Origin: an uncultured Porphyromonadaceae bacterium
GTDB lineage: Bacteria > Bacteroidota > Bacteroidia > Bacteroidales > Muribaculaceae
Assembly: GCA_902461565.1 (NCBI GenBank)
Contig: CABPYL010000034.1
Location: 1 to 33,458 of the forward strand
DNA: 33,458 bases
Direction: 5' to 3'
Shown: positions 25,207-32,569 of the stretch, piece after piece
How positions within the stretch are numbered: position 1 is the stretch's first letter
How the letters are laid out: each line of letters opens with the position of its first letter
Notes under the pieces: model-generated
What the model saw: only the letters and a program-made list of their open reading frames with translations
Database searches by the model: none
What the model was told of the DNA's origin: nothing
Position numbers and translations under genes: made by a program

Positions 25207-26577
25207 ATGACAGTACCTCCGCCCGTAGATACCCCTGCCAGCCGCACTGTGGCATCGTGGCTTATGAAATTAATAGACAAATGTCTGGACGCCTTAGGAA
25301 TGAGACACTTGCAGGCAACAGAAGAAATTCTGTATCTTATCATTGTAATTGCTATAGCACTTCTATTGGGCTGGATAATCCAGAAAGCCGTTTACCTTGG
25401 GCTTCGCAAACTGGTGCAGATGCGCGACAGCACATTCGGACGCGAGCTGTTGCAATGGAAAACAATTTCGCGCTGCTGCTACATCATCGCGCCGCTGTTC
25501 ATAATGGCAATGGCTCCCTTCGCATTTGTCAGCAACCACAAAACGATAGTCATAATAGAACGTTGCGCCGGTGTATATGCGCTTGTGGCATTAGGTATAG
25601 GCCTGGCAGCCGTATTCGACTTCGCCTTCAACCATTACAACATCCACGAGAATACCCGCAAGCTTCCAATAAAGGGCCTTGTGAACATCGCCAAGGGCAT
25701 ATTGTGGATTATAATTACCATACTTGCATTCTCCATTATCTTAGACAAATCACCAGCCATGCTCCTTACGGGCCTCGGCGCTTTCGCTGCAGCCCTTATG
25801 CTCGTGTTCAAAGACAGTATCCTCGGTTTTGTGGCAGGCATACAGATGTCGGAGAACGACATGCTGCATGTAGGCGACTGGATTGTGATCCCGGGAACTC
25901 CGGCAAACGGAGTTGTGCTGGACGTTACACTAACAGCTGTGAAGGTGCGTAACTGGGACAATACAATTGTTACCGTACCACCCTACACTCTTGTTTCAAC
26001 GTCGTTCCAGAACTATCGCGGCATGAAGGAATCCGGCGCGCGACGTATTGTAAAGACCCTTACAATGGACCTTACTACCGTTATACGCCTCGACGACGCC
26101 ACAACAGACGCAATCGTTGCCAAGCACCCTATCCTCGCCGATTTTGTAGACAACCTGCGCAAGGAAGGCCGCAATGAAAAAAACGACGGAGGTCTGACAC
26201 CAATAAACGGTACAATTGTTACCAACCTCGGCCTGTTCCGCGCATATATCTGCCTGTACATTATGCAGAATCCGGATTTTGCCAAGGACCAGCAGGTTCT
26301 TATCCGACTTATGGACGCCACTCCCAACGGGCTGCCACTGGAAATATACTGTTTCACCTCTACGACCGACTGGGACAAATACGAGGGCATCCAAAGTTCG
26401 CTGCTGGAACATGTATCCACCATAGTTAGCGATTTCGCCGGTCTGGCCGTCTACTCCAGCTCGTCGCTTACAGTGGTTACTGATAATGATGATTCTGCCT
26501 CGAGCACATCCGTACCTGTTACAGACAAAAAGAACAGCCCGGCGGAACCGGACAAGCCGACCACCGGGCAAAGCTGA
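25207..26577 (+). CDS. MscS-family mechanosensitive channel, YbdG-type
   Basis: A 456-residue inner-membrane channel that opens under membrane tension to release solutes in osmotic downshock. About five hydrophobic segments fill residues 40-215. The pore helix and beta-domain entry show LLTGLGAFAAALMLVFKDSILGFVAGIQ, then GDWIVIPGTPANGVVLDVTLTAVKVRNWDNTIVTVPPYTL. The long insertion in the cytosolic domain and overall length resemble E. coli YbdG (miniconductance class) rather than small MscS. A polar, disordered tail of about 35 residues ends it. It is convergent with panB, with 12 bp between stops. No clean -7 box is seen just upstream. Confidence 0.9.
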   Translation: MTVPPPVDTPASRTVASWLMKLIDKCLDALGMRHLQATEEILYLIIVIAIALLLGWIIQKAVYLGLRKLVQMRDSTFGRELLQWKTISRCCYIIAPLFIMAMAPFAFVSNHKTIVIIERCAGVYALVALGIGLAAVFDFAFNHYNIHENTRKLPIKGLVNIAKGILWIIITILAFSIILDKSPAMLLTGLGAFAAALMLVFKDSILGFVAGIQMSENDMLHVGDWIVIPGTPANGVVLDVTLTAVKVRNWDNTIVTVPPYTLVSTSFQNYRGMKESGARRIVKTLTMDLTTVIRLDDATTDAIVAKHPILADFVDNLRKEGRNEKNDGGLTPINGTIVTNLGLFRAYICLYIMQNPDFAKDQQVLIRLMDATPNGLPLEIYCFTSTTDWDKYEGIQSSLLEHVSTIVSDFAGLAVYSSSSLTVVTDNDDSASSTSVPVTDKKNSPAEPDKPTTGQS

Positions 26578-26591
26578 TTGCCTGTGCAATC
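26576..26591. other. Small hairpin spanning two convergent stop codons
   Basis: GATTGC (26576-26581) and GCAATC (26586-26591) pair perfectly around CTGT. The arms overlap the stop codons of the channel gene (26575-26577) and panB (26590-26592). With no T tract it is a weak terminator at best. Confidence 0.45.
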
Positions 26592-27411
26592 AATACTGTT
26601 CGGTCTCGTTGGGGAAGTCGCCGGTTTTCACATCGTCGATGTAGCGGCCTACCGCCTCGTTGATTGCGGTTGCCAGATCGGCGTAGCGACGCAGGAACTT
26701 GGGCGAGAAGCCTTTGTTGATGCCAAGCATATCGTGCATCACCAGCACCTGGCCGTCGGTACCGCCGCCGGCGCCGATGCCAATGGTGGGTATAGACAGC
26801 TGCTCGCTCACACGACGTGCGAGTGCGGCCGGAATTTTTTCGAGTACAATCGCAAAGCAACCGATTTCCTGAAGCATCAAGGCGTCGGAAATAAGTTTTT
26901 CTGCCTCGGCCTCTTCTTTGGCGCGCACTGCATAAGTGCCGAATTTATTGATGCTCTGTGGAGTAAGACCAAGATGGCCCATTACGGGAATACCGGCGCT
27001 GAGAATACGCTCAATCGACTCGCGGATCTCGCTTCCGCCCTCCATCTTCACAGCCTCGGCATGGCTTTCCTTCATTATGCGTATCGCCGATGCCAGAGCT
27101 TCCATCGGGTTGCCCTGATAGGTGCCGAAAGGCATATCGCACACCACGAGGGCGCGTTTTGTGCCTTTTATAACGCTCTTGGCGTGGTATATCATCTGGT
27201 CGAGGGTGATGGGCAGCGTTGTCATGTTGCCTGCCATAACATTGGAGGCGGAATCGCCTACAAGAATCACGTCCATACCGGCAGCGTCGATAAGCTGAGC
27301 CATAGAGTAATCGTAGGCCGTGAGCATGGCGATTTTCTCGCCGCGTTTTTTCATTTCTATCAGCCTGGAGGTTGTAACCTTGCGCTGATTGTCTACTGTG
27401 TTGGTCGACAT
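26590..27411 (-). CDS. panB: 3-methyl-2-oxobutanoate hydroxymethyltransferase
   Basis: First committed step of pantothenate (and so coenzyme A) synthesis: transfers a one-carbon unit from methylenetetrahydrofolate to 2-oxoisovalerate to give ketopantoate; cytosolic. The 273-residue product has all family landmarks: AMLTAYDYSMAQLIDAAGMD, the metal-binding VGDSASNV, VCDMPFGTYQ, KMEGG, VMGHLGLTPQS, and GIGAGGGTDGQVLVMHDMLG. The start at 27411 is preferred over an upstream Met at 27456 because a -7 box lies at 27454-27461. It is divergent from bioA, so two vitamin pathways meet at this intergenic region. panC and panD are not in the window. Confidence 0.95.
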   Translation of the reverse strand: MSTNTVDNQRKVTTSRLIEMKKRGEKIAMLTAYDYSMAQLIDAAGMDVILVGDSASNVMAGNMTTLPITLDQMIYHAKSVIKGTKRALVVCDMPFGTYQGNPMEALASAIRIMKESHAEAVKMEGGSEIRESIERILSAGIPVMGHLGLTPQSINKFGTYAVRAKEEAEAEKLISDALMLQEIGCFAIVLEKIPAALARRVSEQLSIPTIGIGAGGGTDGQVLVMHDMLGINKGFSPKFLRRYADLATAINEAVGRYIDDVKTGDFPNETEQY

Positions 27412-27429
27412 ATTTATTATGATATTATA

Positions 27430-27447
27430 GTCCGGCACTGTCCGGAC
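27430..27447 (-). other. Hairpin at the start of the panB leader
   Basis: Perfect 6-bp arms GTCCGG (27430-27435) and CCGGAC (27442-27447) with loop CACTGT. They fall immediately after the expected panB transcription start, so they could protect the mRNA 5' end or serve as an operator. Confidence 0.45.
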
Positions 27448-27453
27448 GGGCTG

Positions 27454-27484
27454 CAAAATTACAACATTCCGTCAAACTATGCAA
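27454..27484 (-). promoter_or_regulatory. Promoter of panB
   Basis: TTG (27484-27482), 20 bp, then TAATTTTG (27461-27454), matching both elements and the spacing. The leader would be about 38 nt. Confidence 0.68.
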
Positions 27485-27606
27485 GTCCTGCCAGAAGCAC
27501 TGCAGCCAGCGTAATAACGTTACAGAATTTTGTCATGATAAACCATATGGCGAACAGCGATTTGTCGACGGGAGACGGCCGATGCCGGTTTTTGTAGGAA
27601 AATGCG

Positions 27607-27614
27607 TATCTTTG
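27607..27614 (+). promoter_or_regulatory. Promoter -7 box of the bioA operon
   Basis: TATCTTTG matches TAnnTTTG exactly, 46 bp upstream of the bioA start. A TTTG at 27591-27594 is nearer than the usual -33 distance. Confidence 0.6.
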
Positions 27615-27660
27615 CATTCTGAAAAAACCAACCGGCAGCCATGCGTTGCCACTATACATA

Positions 27661-28956
27661 ATGGATAATAATATTCTTCACGACAGCTGGGACCGCGAGC
27701 ATCTGTGGCATCCTTACACCTCCACAATCGACCCGCTGCCGACATACAAGATCGCCGGAGCAAAAGGCGCCGAGATAACCCTTGCCGACGGCACCGTTCT
27801 GGTGGACGGCATGTCATCGTGGTGGTGCGCCATCCACGGCTATAATCATCCTGCCATCAACGCCGCCGCCGAGCGCCAGCTGCACACCGTCAGCCATGTG
27901 ATGTTCGGCGGTCTCACCCACGAACCGGCCGTACAACTCGGCAAAGCACTATTGGAAGTGCTTCCGCCAAATATGAACCACATTTTTTACGCCGATTCCG
28001 GCTCTGTGGCAGTGGAAGTGGCCATGAAAATGGCCATTCAGGCCGCGATATCGCGTAGCGGAAGTCACGAAAAGACCAACTTCGCCACCATACGCAGCGG
28101 CTATCACGGCGACACGTGGAATGCCATGAGCGTGTGCGATCCCGTTACGGGCATGCACTCGGCTTTCGGCTCGGCGCTGCCCAAGCGCTACTTTTTGCCG
28201 CAGCCTCGCTCGCGTTTCGGCGGAGAATGGAATCCGGCAGAAACAGAGCCTTTGCGCGACCTTCTTGAAAAGCACGCGGGCGATATCGCCGCAGTAATAC
28301 TGGAGCCTATCGTACAGGGCGCCGGTGGAATGTGGTTCTATCACTCCGAATATCTGCGGCAGGCACGTGCGTTGTGCGACCGCTACGGTGTTATTCTCAT
28401 CTTCGACGAAATCGCCACAGGTTTCTGGCGCACAGGCCGTTTCTTTGCATGGGAACACGCCGGGGTGATGCCGGACATAATGTGTATCGGCAAAGGTCTA
28501 ACGGCCGGATACCTTACCATGAGCGCCGTATGCGCCACCGCGGAAATAGCCGATTCGATATCGCGCGGCGAGGCAGGTGTGCTGATGCACGGTCCCACAT
28601 TCATGGGTAATCCGCTGAGCTGCGCCATCGCCTGCGAATCGTTGCGCCTGTTGCGCTCGCAGGACATGGCCGCAGTAGTCGGAAACATCGAGAAAATCAT
28701 GCGCGAGGGTCTTGCCCCTGCATCTGAATTTCCGAATGTAACCGATGTACGTGTGCTCGGCTCGATAGGCGTTGTAGAGGTCGACAGACCCGTCGACGTT
28801 GGCAAATTCCAGAAAGCATGCGTAGCCAAAGGCGTGTGGATAAGGCCTTTCGGGCGAAATGTCTACATCATGCCGCCGTATGTTATATCCGATGAACAGC
28901 TGCGTTTTCTCTGCCGCAGCCTGGTAGAGCTTGTGAGTGATGAATACAATTATTGA
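27661..28956 (+). CDS. bioA: Adenosylmethionine-8-amino-7-oxononanoate aminotransferase
   Basis: Biotin synthesis: converts KAPA to 7,8-diaminopelargonate using S-adenosylmethionine as amino donor and PLP as cofactor; cytosolic. The 431 residues show LWHPYTS near the N-terminus, DGMSSWWCAIHGYNHP, the PLP-phosphate stretch SGSVAVEVAMKMA, RSGYHGDTWNAMSVCDP, the Asp of IFDEIATGFWRTGRFF, and the Schiff-base lysine in CIGKGLTAGY. HGPTFMGNPL completes the class III signature. The start at 27661 is preferred to a TTG at 27646. First gene of bioA-bioF-nuclease-mnmE; bioF begins before its stop. Confidence 0.95.
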   Translation: MDNNILHDSWDREHLWHPYTSTIDPLPTYKIAGAKGAEITLADGTVLVDGMSSWWCAIHGYNHPAINAAAERQLHTVSHVMFGGLTHEPAVQLGKALLEVLPPNMNHIFYADSGSVAVEVAMKMAIQAAISRSGSHEKTNFATIRSGYHGDTWNAMSVCDPVTGMHSAFGSALPKRYFLPQPRSRFGGEWNPAETEPLRDLLEKHAGDIAAVILEPIVQGAGGMWFYHSEYLRQARALCDRYGVILIFDEIATGFWRTGRFFAWEHAGVMPDIMCIGKGLTAGYLTMSAVCATAEIADSISRGEAGVLMHGPTFMGNPLSCAIACESLRLLRSQDMAAVVGNIEKIMREGLAPASEFPNVTDVRVLGSIGVVEVDRPVDVGKFQKACVAKGVWIRPFGRNVYIMPPYVISDEQLRFLCRSLVELVSDEYNY

Positions 28957-30085
28957 ACAGACTCTCGGGCGCCTTGCCAATGAAGGCAACCTACGCACTA
29001 TTCCGGCTGACGGCGAAAACTCTGCGAAGATTGATTTCACTTCCAACGACTACCTCGGTATCGCCAGTCGCACCGACTTTCAGGAAGAATTCTTTGCCGA
29101 CATTGATCCACGCGATCTGCTTATGTCGGCCTCGGCGTCGCGCTTGCTTGCCAGACGGCAGAAAGCGTTCAGCGACTTCGAAAACGAGTTGTCCGAAGCA
29201 TACGGAGGACGCCGGGCTCTCGTAATGAACAGCGGCTACCATGCCAACACAGGCCTTGTATCAGCTTTTGCCACCAAAGGAACCGTCATTCTTGCCGACC
29301 GCCTTGTACACGCATCGATTATCGACGGCATACGTCTTTCCTGCGCCCCATTCGAGCGCTTCCGCCACAACGACGCCGCCCACCTGAGCCGCCTTGCACA
29401 CAAAGCCGCCAACGAGGGACTGAAACCGTTGATTATCGCCGAAAGTGTATACAGCATGGACGGCGACAGAGCCGATATAGAAGCCCTCGCGGAAGTGAAA
29501 AAAAATATTCCCGGTACGATGCTGTACATAGACGAGGCCCACGCCGTAGGTGTGGAGGGAGATGCCGGACGCGGCCTGTGCTACTCCTCTGCCGCATACG
29601 GCGATATTGACATAATAGTAGGCACCCTCGGCAAAGCACTCGGATCCGTGGGCGCCTACGCAATCATGAATAAGCCCCTGCGCGACTACGCCATAAACAA
29701 AGCTCGCAGCTTCATATTCTCCACCGCCCTACCCCCTCTCAACATAGAATGGTCGCGATTCGTGTTCCGCAAAGCAATGGAGATGGACAGCGAACGCGCG
29801 CACCTGCGCCATCTCGACGCACGTATGGCCGGGATACTGCGCGGCTACGGCGCCGACGTTCCCGAAAGCCATATACAGCCACTGCACATCGGCAACCCAA
29901 TGCGCGCCGTGGCACTCTCGAAAGAATTCGCGGAACGCGGAATCGACGTGCTGCCCATCCGCACGCCCACTGTTCCCCCCGGCACCGACCGCCTGCGTCT
30001 GAGCCTCAGCGCCGCAATGACCGACGCCGACATTGACGTCTTCGCAAAAGCCTGCGACGCAATCCTCAAACACGCCGATTTATGA
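28940..30085 (+). CDS. bioF: 8-amino-7-oxononanoate synthase
   Basis: Biotin synthesis: condenses pimeloyl-thioester with alanine to form KAPA, using PLP. The 381 residues show the alpha-oxoamine synthase landmarks SNDYLGIAS, MNSGYHANTGLVSAF, ESVYSMDGD, YIDEAHAVGVEGDAGRG, and TLGKALGSVGAY with the PLP lysine. The start ATG at 28940 lies 17 bp inside bioA (a GTG one codon earlier is possible). Related enzymes such as glycine C-acetyltransferase share these motifs; the overlap with bioA decides for BioF. bioB, bioC and bioD are not in the window. Confidence 0.92.
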   Translation: MNTIIEQTLGRLANEGNLRTIPADGENSAKIDFTSNDYLGIASRTDFQEEFFADIDPRDLLMSASASRLLARRQKAFSDFENELSEAYGGRRALVMNSGYHANTGLVSAFATKGTVILADRLVHASIIDGIRLSCAPFERFRHNDAAHLSRLAHKAANEGLKPLIIAESVYSMDGDRADIEALAEVKKNIPGTMLYIDEAHAVGVEGDAGRGLCYSSAAYGDIDIIVGTLGKALGSVGAYAIMNKPLRDYAINKARSFIFSTALPPLNIEWSRFVFRKAMEMDSERAHLRHLDARMAGILRGYGADVPESHIQPLHIGNPMRAVALSKEFAERGIDVLPIRTPTVPPGTDRLRLSLSAAMTDADIDVFAKACDAILKHADL

Positions 30086-30936
30086 AAAAAAAGACATCTA
30101 ACCGCAAAGTCCGGTCGGCACGGCGCCGGCATGTAGTCATCGGCCTGTTGCCCATCTTCATATTCGCACTCTACGTCGCGCTCTACGCCCGCGACAACCA
30201 CAGCCTCAACCAAGGCACCCCGGCAGAAATCATTACCGACGCCCGGCTGGCAGACGTAATCATTCCGGACGACCAGCCCGAAATCATGGCGGAATATACC
30301 GGTTTCAAAGTGTCGTTTAATCCCGCAAGACACATACCAAATTACGTTGTATGGGAACTTACCGGCGTCGAGGCCGAAGGTCAGTTGCCACGTTCGTCTC
30401 GCTTCTTCCAGGACACCGACGTGTACGGTTGCGCCACGCCCGACGACTACCGCAACTCGGGATTCGACCGCGGCCACATGGCTCCTGCCGCCGACATGAA
30501 ATGGAGCGAACAGGCAATGACCGACTCGCACTCTATGACCAACATATGTCCGCAGGACCATGCCCTCAACAGCGGCCGCTGGTCAACCTTAGAAAAGAAA
30601 TGCCGTCAGTGGGCACAACGCGACAGTGCACTGTGGATTATATGCGGCCCCGTACTCACCGACCACATGCCACAGACCATCGGCAACGGCGTCAGCGTGC
30701 CACGGCGCTTCTTCAAGGTGATACTCGCTCCTTACGCGTCGCCAATGCGTGCCATCGGCTTCATAATGCCCAACTCCTACACCGACGAACAGCTGGAACA
30801 ACTCGCTTGCAGCGTCGACCAGGTAGAGGAAATCACCGGCTACGACTTCTTCAGTTGCCTGCCGGACAGCATAGAAAACAGCATAGAAAGCAACATGAAC
30901 CTGCGACTGTGGAACCGCAACAAACGACAAAAATGA
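30082..30936 (+). CDS. Membrane-anchored DNA/RNA non-specific endonuclease (NUC family)
   Basis: A 284-residue nuclease of the beta-beta-alpha metal family. A basic N-terminus is followed by one hydrophobic segment (about 16-35), so it is probably anchored or exported to the periplasm. The catalytic motif DRGHMAPAADM (DRGH with the general-base His) and the metal-binding Asn in NICPQDHALNSGRWSTLE are both present. ATGA overlaps join it to bioF upstream (30082-30085) and to mnmE downstream (30933-30936), so it is likely translated with both. A role in nucleotide scavenging is plausible. Its place in a biotin/tRNA-modification operon gives no clear functional link. Confidence 0.88.
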   Translation: MKKKTSNRKVRSARRRHVVIGLLPIFIFALYVALYARDNHSLNQGTPAEIITDARLADVIIPDDQPEIMAEYTGFKVSFNPARHIPNYVVWELTGVEAEGQLPRSSRFFQDTDVYGCATPDDYRNSGFDRGHMAPAADMKWSEQAMTDSHSMTNICPQDHALNSGRWSTLEKKCRQWAQRDSALWIICGPVLTDHMPQTIGNGVSVPRRFFKVILAPYASPMRAIGFIMPNSYTDEQLEQLACSVDQVEEITGYDFFSCLPDSIENSIESNMNLRLWNRNKRQK

Positions 30937-32306
30937 ACACAGAATTATACTACAACCCCGACGATACCATCTGCGCCATATCTACCCCTGCGGGAACCGG
31001 CGGAGTTGCAATAGCCCGAGTGAGCGGACGCGAAGCATTCGACACCGTTGCGCGCATCTGGCACGGTAAAAACATCGCCACAATGCCTTCGCACACGGCC
31101 CACCTCGGCACCATCGTAAATCCGGATGATGGCAGTACGCTCGACCAGGTCGTACTCACCGTCTTCCGTGCCCCGCACTCGTTTACTGGCGACAACGTGG
31201 CCGAAATAAGCATGCACGGCTCACGGTGGATACAGCGCCGGATGATAAACGCCCTCATCACCGCCGGAGCACGCCTCGCTCTGCCCGGAGAATTCACACG
31301 CCGCGCATTCGCATCCGGCAAAATGGACCTTGCCGAAGCCGAAGCCGTCGCCGACCTCATCGCCTCCTCATCGGCGGCCGCACACCATCAGGCACTCAAC
31401 CAGATGCGCGGCAAATTCTCTCAGCACATCAACAACATACGCGCGCGTCTGGTAGAACTCGCGTCGCTTCTTGAACTCGAGCTCGACTTCAGCGAAGAAG
31501 ACGTTGAATTTGCCTCTCGCGACAAACTGCGCGCCCTCGCCGACGAATCAGCGCGCGCCCTGCAAAACCTTTCCGACAGCTTCGCTGCCGGAAAAGCCAT
31601 AAAAGACGGTATTCCCGTCGCTATAATCGGCAAAACAAACGTAGGCAAATCATCGCTGCTCAACGCGTTGCTCGGCGACGACCGTGCTATAGTCAGCAAC
31701 ATCCACGGCACCACCCGCGACATCGTGGAGGACACCGCCGAAGCCGGACCATATCTTCTACGCTTCAAAGATACCGCCGGCATCCGTCACAGCGACGATC
31801 CCGTGGAAAATATGGGCATAGAACGCTCGCGCCGGGCCGCCACGTCTGCAGACCTTGTCCTGCTCGTCCTCGATGCCACCGAATCCTCCACCGCCCCAGA
31901 CATCGAAGGAATTTCGCCCGAGCGACTAATTGTCGTAACCAACAAAAGCGACCTCGCCGCCCCCGCCTCAGTTGCGATCCCCTGCGCCGCCTCCGTAGCA
32001 GTTTCCGCCCTCACCAGCCAAGGTCTCGAGGATCTGCGCCGAGAGATAGTGCGCGTGCTCGACACACTTATGAACGTCGGTACCGAAAACGACATCCTCG
32101 TAACCAACGCACGCCACGCTCAGGCCTTCGCCGCCGCCGCCCAATCGTTGCGTGCCGTCCTCTCCGGCCTCGACACCGGCCTCCCCGCCGACCTCATCGC
32201 ACAAGACCTTCGCGAAGCCATCCACCATCTCTCCACCGTAACCGGTGCCATCACCACCCCCGAAATCCTTTCCACCATCTTCACCCACTTCTGCATCGGG
32301 AAATGA
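30933..32306 (+). CDS. mnmE: tRNA uridine-5-carboxymethylaminomethyl modification GTPase MnmE
   Basis: With MnmG, installs the carboxymethylaminomethyl group on U34 of several tRNAs; cytosolic, GTP-dependent. The 457 residues start with a formyl-tetrahydrofolate binding domain (DDTICAISTPAGTGGVAIARVSG) and continue with helices that embed a G domain: G1 GKTNVGKSSLLN, G2 GTTRDIVED, G3 DTAGIRH and G4 TNKSD. The C-terminal motif CIGK with its essential Cys ends the protein intact. The start at 30933 gives the standard N-terminus and overlaps the nuclease stop; the much longer open frame upstream is not coding. The operon ends here, with a terminator at 32350-32377. Confidence 0.95.
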   Translation: MNTELYYNPDDTICAISTPAGTGGVAIARVSGREAFDTVARIWHGKNIATMPSHTAHLGTIVNPDDGSTLDQVVLTVFRAPHSFTGDNVAEISMHGSRWIQRRMINALITAGARLALPGEFTRRAFASGKMDLAEAEAVADLIASSSAAAHHQALNQMRGKFSQHINNIRARLVELASLLELELDFSEEDVEFASRDKLRALADESARALQNLSDSFAAGKAIKDGIPVAIIGKTNVGKSSLLNALLGDDRAIVSNIHGTTRDIVEDTAEAGPYLLRFKDTAGIRHSDDPVENMGIERSRRAATSADLVLLVLDATESSTAPDIEGISPERLIVVTNKSDLAAPASVAIPCAASVAVSALTSQGLEDLRREIVRVLDTLMNVGTENDILVTNARHAQAFAAAAQSLRAVLSGLDTGLPADLIAQDLREAIHHLSTVTGAITTPEILSTIFTHFCIGK

Positions 32307-32343
32307 CTATATAGTTAGAAACGATTACAGTTTAGCATAATCG
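32306..32343. repeat. Palindrome and inverted repeat just after mnmE
   Basis: A 10-bp palindrome ACTATATAGT (32306-32315) starts on the last base of the mnmE stop codon. An inverted repeat CGATTA/TAATCG (32322-32327 and 32338-32343) with a 10-nt centre follows. The layout resembles a tyrosine-recombinase core region, but no integrase gene or second copy is visible in this window. Confidence 0.4.
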
Positions 32344-32349
32344 GTTAGT

Positions 32350-32377
32350 ATGGCACTCTTTACGGGGTGCCATTTTT
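32350..32377 (+). terminator. Terminator downstream of mnmE
   Basis: Stem ATGGCAC/GTGCCAT (32350-32356 with 32367-32373), a 10-nt loop, then a run of T residues (32373-32377). Confidence 0.78.
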
Positions 32378-32491
32378 GTTGTCGCATTACTCGGTTTTTA
32401 CCGTTTCTGCTCGATTTTACGCCCATTTTTGTATCCCGATTGTATCTCGTGAGCCAATCGGAACTGACATAGATATAAGGTCGTGGACGAT

Positions 32492-32551
32492 TTGCACACA
32501 GTTGCACACCATTGCACGCCCTTGCACACTTTTAACAGAATATTAACAGAA
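32492..32551. repeat. Four TTGCAC iterons at 10-bp spacing plus two TTAACAGAA repeats
   Basis: TTGCAC begins at 32492, 32502, 32512 and 32522, exactly one helical turn apart, so all copies face the same side. Two direct copies of TTAACAGAA follow (32532-32540 and 32543-32551), 11 bp apart. The array ends about 20 bp before the HTH protein gene and is a candidate binding site for that protein or for an integrase. Confidence 0.72.
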
Positions 32552-32569
32552 ATAAAAACGTAAAATCGA

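Noticed and set aside
26578..27597. Plus-strand frame of 339 codons over panB
   Set aside because: It runs antisense to every conserved motif of panB and crosses the panB promoter.
27477..27659. Small hydrophobic minus-strand frame between panB and bioA
   Set aside because: It overlaps both promoters and has no recognisable start context or homology; the hydrophobic tail is short and could be chance.
30351..30932. N-terminal extension of mnmE
   Set aside because: The extra 194 codons are antigenic to no known MnmE region and overlap the nuclease gene in another frame; the standard MnmE N-terminus begins at 30933.
32492..32551. CRISPR array or replication origin iterons
   Set aside because: Units are only 10-11 bp with no spacers, and there is no replication protein. 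A regulator or recombinase binding site fits better.
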